Below, one piece after another: positions 62,572-64,000 of a stretch of 64,000 bases of DNA (its first letter is position 1; the number at the start of each line of letters is the position of its first letter). Both the position numbers and the translations under genes were made by a program. This stretch comes from Pyropia yezoensis (taxonomy: Eukaryota > Rhodophyta > Bangiophyceae > Bangiales > Bangiaceae), in assembly GCA_009829735.1 (NCBI GenBank), contig CM020618.1:4772882-4836881 (forward strand), given 5' to 3'. The notes below the pieces were generated by a model. The model had not been told where the DNA came from and searched no databases. It saw only the letters and a list, made by a program, of their open reading frames with translations.

Positions 62572-63847
62572 GGCTCGGGTGCCAATGCACATACGAGATT
62601 TGTGTTTTGATTAGGGACGCTTTTGAATTTTGATTAGAGCTTCCCGTGACATCTGAAAAATTTAAACACTTGATTATTTCCTGCTCGCCATGTATCTCCC
62701 TGGCATGCAGTGAAGGGAGCAGCGTATATGACTGACGTTTTTTGACCTTCAGGAGGAGCACTTTAGCGGAGACATAGAATGATGGAGAGGGAGCGCTCGG
62801 TGGGTGAGGAGGGGGCGCCATCTAATGAACGGGGCTTGATGGCGGAGTCGGCGCGCGGCTTCCCCGGGCAGCTCTCGCAGATGACTCGAGGAGAACGACG
62901 CGAGAAGAGTGAAGGCGAGGGGAGGGGGGGGGGGGGGCTTTTCACTGTAGAAATTGGTGAGGCCTTGTGGGGAGCGGGGGAGTGGGGTGTGTTTGCGTCG
63001 TTCGCGGCTGTCCAGCCGCCTGGCACACGCTGACGATGCAACCGTTTCCGAGGGCGTCACCTGGGTGATGCTGGGGAAGGTCATCACGGCGAGCCAGGCA
63101 CAGCTGGCTCGCCTCGGCCGCGCGCTCCTCGAATCGGGGGTGGTCGTGCTGACGGAGCGGCCCACGCAGCCGTTCAACGGCCGCAAGGTGCTTTCCTACG
63201 ACGCGTAGGGCGGGCAGAAATGACTTTTGGGAACAGCTTGGAGGAGGGGGGAAGGGAGATGGGTGAGAGGGGACAAAAGAGGGGAAGAGACAGAGGGAGT
63301 TCCCGGAGGGCTGGTTGTCAGGGGACTACCAGCTGCTGTCGGGGTATGCCTTGGTCGGTGGCTGTCTAAATTCATACGTACCCATAGCTGCGGACGTGCC
63401 AACGCCTCTCGGAGGGGTGGCGGGAGAACGGGGGCCTCCCCGCATGCGTGATGCGGGGGGGCGACTGGGGTGCCTGTGGATAAAGAGCGCGAGAATGAAC
63501 AGTGAGAGAGGGGGCGGGTGCGGGGGCGGACGGATGGGCGTAGCCCAGGTGGCAAGACGGTGACGGGAGGCGACTATTCGAAACCTACCCGATGCCAACA
63601 TGTGTTCCAAAAGTCGACATTTATATTTCATGTAATTTTTTACGGTGGTCAAAGTCATGAAGTGAAAGTGTTATCCCAAGGATTCTATAGGCTGATGCCC
63701 GACGACCTTGCTGCGCTGCGTGCCATCCGTTAACAGGTGCGGCCAGGATAGGTCGAGAGCTGGGCACGAGGTCCCCACGTTAACAGAGAGGTCAGATTCC
63801 ATTGGCCGGCTGAATTGGGAATCTCGTATGTGCATGGCACCTGAGCC
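62572..63847 (+). mobile_element. TIR element R, copy 2 (uninterrupted, 1276 bp)
   Basis: Begins GGCTCGGGTGCCAATGCACA and ends with the inverse (TGTGCATGGCACCTGAGCC), terminal inverted repeats of about 28 bp with two or three differences. Flanked by CATCCGGA on both sides. Eight bases suggests a hAT-like transposase; one more base could be read as duplicated, so a 9-bp Mutator-like site is not excluded. It aligns with the broken copy at 13428-20095 along its whole length. Coding-like islands are conserved between the copies: QLSQMTRGERREK with EALWGAGEWG, MRDAGG, and LSQGFYRLMPDDLAALRAIR. They fall in different frames, so the element is most likely a non-autonomous derivative of an unknown autonomous parent. 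Confidence 0.85.
62954..63208 (+). pseudogene. Coding-like segment inside element R copy 2, product unknown
   Basis: The part from about 63030 to the stop at 63208 reads VTWVMLGKVITASQAQLARL then LLESGVVVLTERP and ends LSYDA. It has the look of real protein, with alternating helix and strand, but I recognise no family. It is not evident at the matching place in copy 1, so it may be captured host sequence or parent-element sequence lost from the other copy. Confidence 0.25.
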
Positions 63848-63919
63848 CATCCGGAGCCCGCGACCTAACCCAGCTTTGGTACCGTCAGGCGAGCGCGGGA
63901 CGTTTAAGGACTTGGCACC

Positions 63920-64000
63920 ATGCGCGTTCACTCATCCATGGCGTTGCGTTTTCTGTCGGTTGAGGTCGGCCGCGACAGCGGCGTGCAGATTCTGCATGAC
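63920..64000 (+). CDS. Possible gene start at the right edge
   Basis: ATG at 63920 (GCACCATGC), with a second in-frame ATG at 63938, reads MRVHSSMALRFLSVEVGRDS to the window end without a stop. Too short to judge; composition is normal for a protein and unlike the low-complexity shadows nearby. Confidence 0.25.
   Translation, partial: MRVHSSMALRFLSVEVGRDSGVQILHD

Overview
The window reads as nuclear DNA of a very GC-rich eukaryote. Genes are sparse and intron-poor, but the few introns visible have GT-AG borders and C-rich acceptor tracts. Proteins are loaded with poly-Gly, poly-Ala and poly-Pro, and there are very long G or C homopolymers, complete and nested transposons, and a nuclear-type tRNA. 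A bangialean red alga (Porphyra/Pyropia type) is my best guess from this style plus the LPMO-like and copia-like content, but no single sequence proves it; another GC-rich alga or protist is possible.

Layout. 0-7 kb: the 3' end of a Kelch-repeat membrane protein (+), a doubtful secreted-protein gene (+), and a three-repeat PUR-alpha type nucleic-acid-binding protein (-) with a candidate TATA promoter near 7.14 kb. 7.2-13.4 kb: an AT-richer stretch with a tRNA-Asn-like gene, two ~470-bp direct repeats (family S), small hairpin elements and a 52-bp-unit repeat (family T). 13.4-20.1 kb: a nest of transposons. A TIR element (R, copy 1) is interrupted by a pogo/Tigger-like DNA transposon and by a 3.5-kb foldback element whose arms are nearly identical over about 475 bp and whose core is a G-rich minisatellite facing its own C-rich inverse. 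20.1-25.7 kb: short repeats and GC-rich DNA without a recognisable gene. 25.8-26.6 kb: a class I SAM methyltransferase (+). 27.3-32.0 kb: a complete copia-type LTR retrotransposon (-) with apparently identical 204-bp LTRs, a 5-bp target duplication and one open 1377-codon gag-pol frame. 32-36.5 kb: GC-rich DNA and a second T repeat. 36.5-38.7 kb: a three-exon secreted LPMO-like protein (+). 40.2-40.6 kb: a two-exon single-RRM RNA-binding protein (+). 41.9-42.1 kb: a long hairpin and an interstitial telomere-like tract. 46.3-58.4 kb: three low-complexity protein genes (+), two of which change frame inside G tracts. 60.1-61.8 kb: a membrane RBR-type E3 ubiquitin ligase (-). 62.57-63.85 kb: an intact second copy of R with TIRs and an 8-bp target duplication. 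A possible gene starts at the right edge.

The host genes (PUR, RRM, methyltransferase, RBR ligase, LPMO-like, Kelch) do not form a pathway or operon. The strongest story is the mobile DNA: R, pogo and foldback elements nested in each other, and a copia element whose primer-binding site matches the anticodon arm of initiator tRNA-Met. Most long open frames here are by-products of stop-poor GC-rich sequence and are not annotated as genes.
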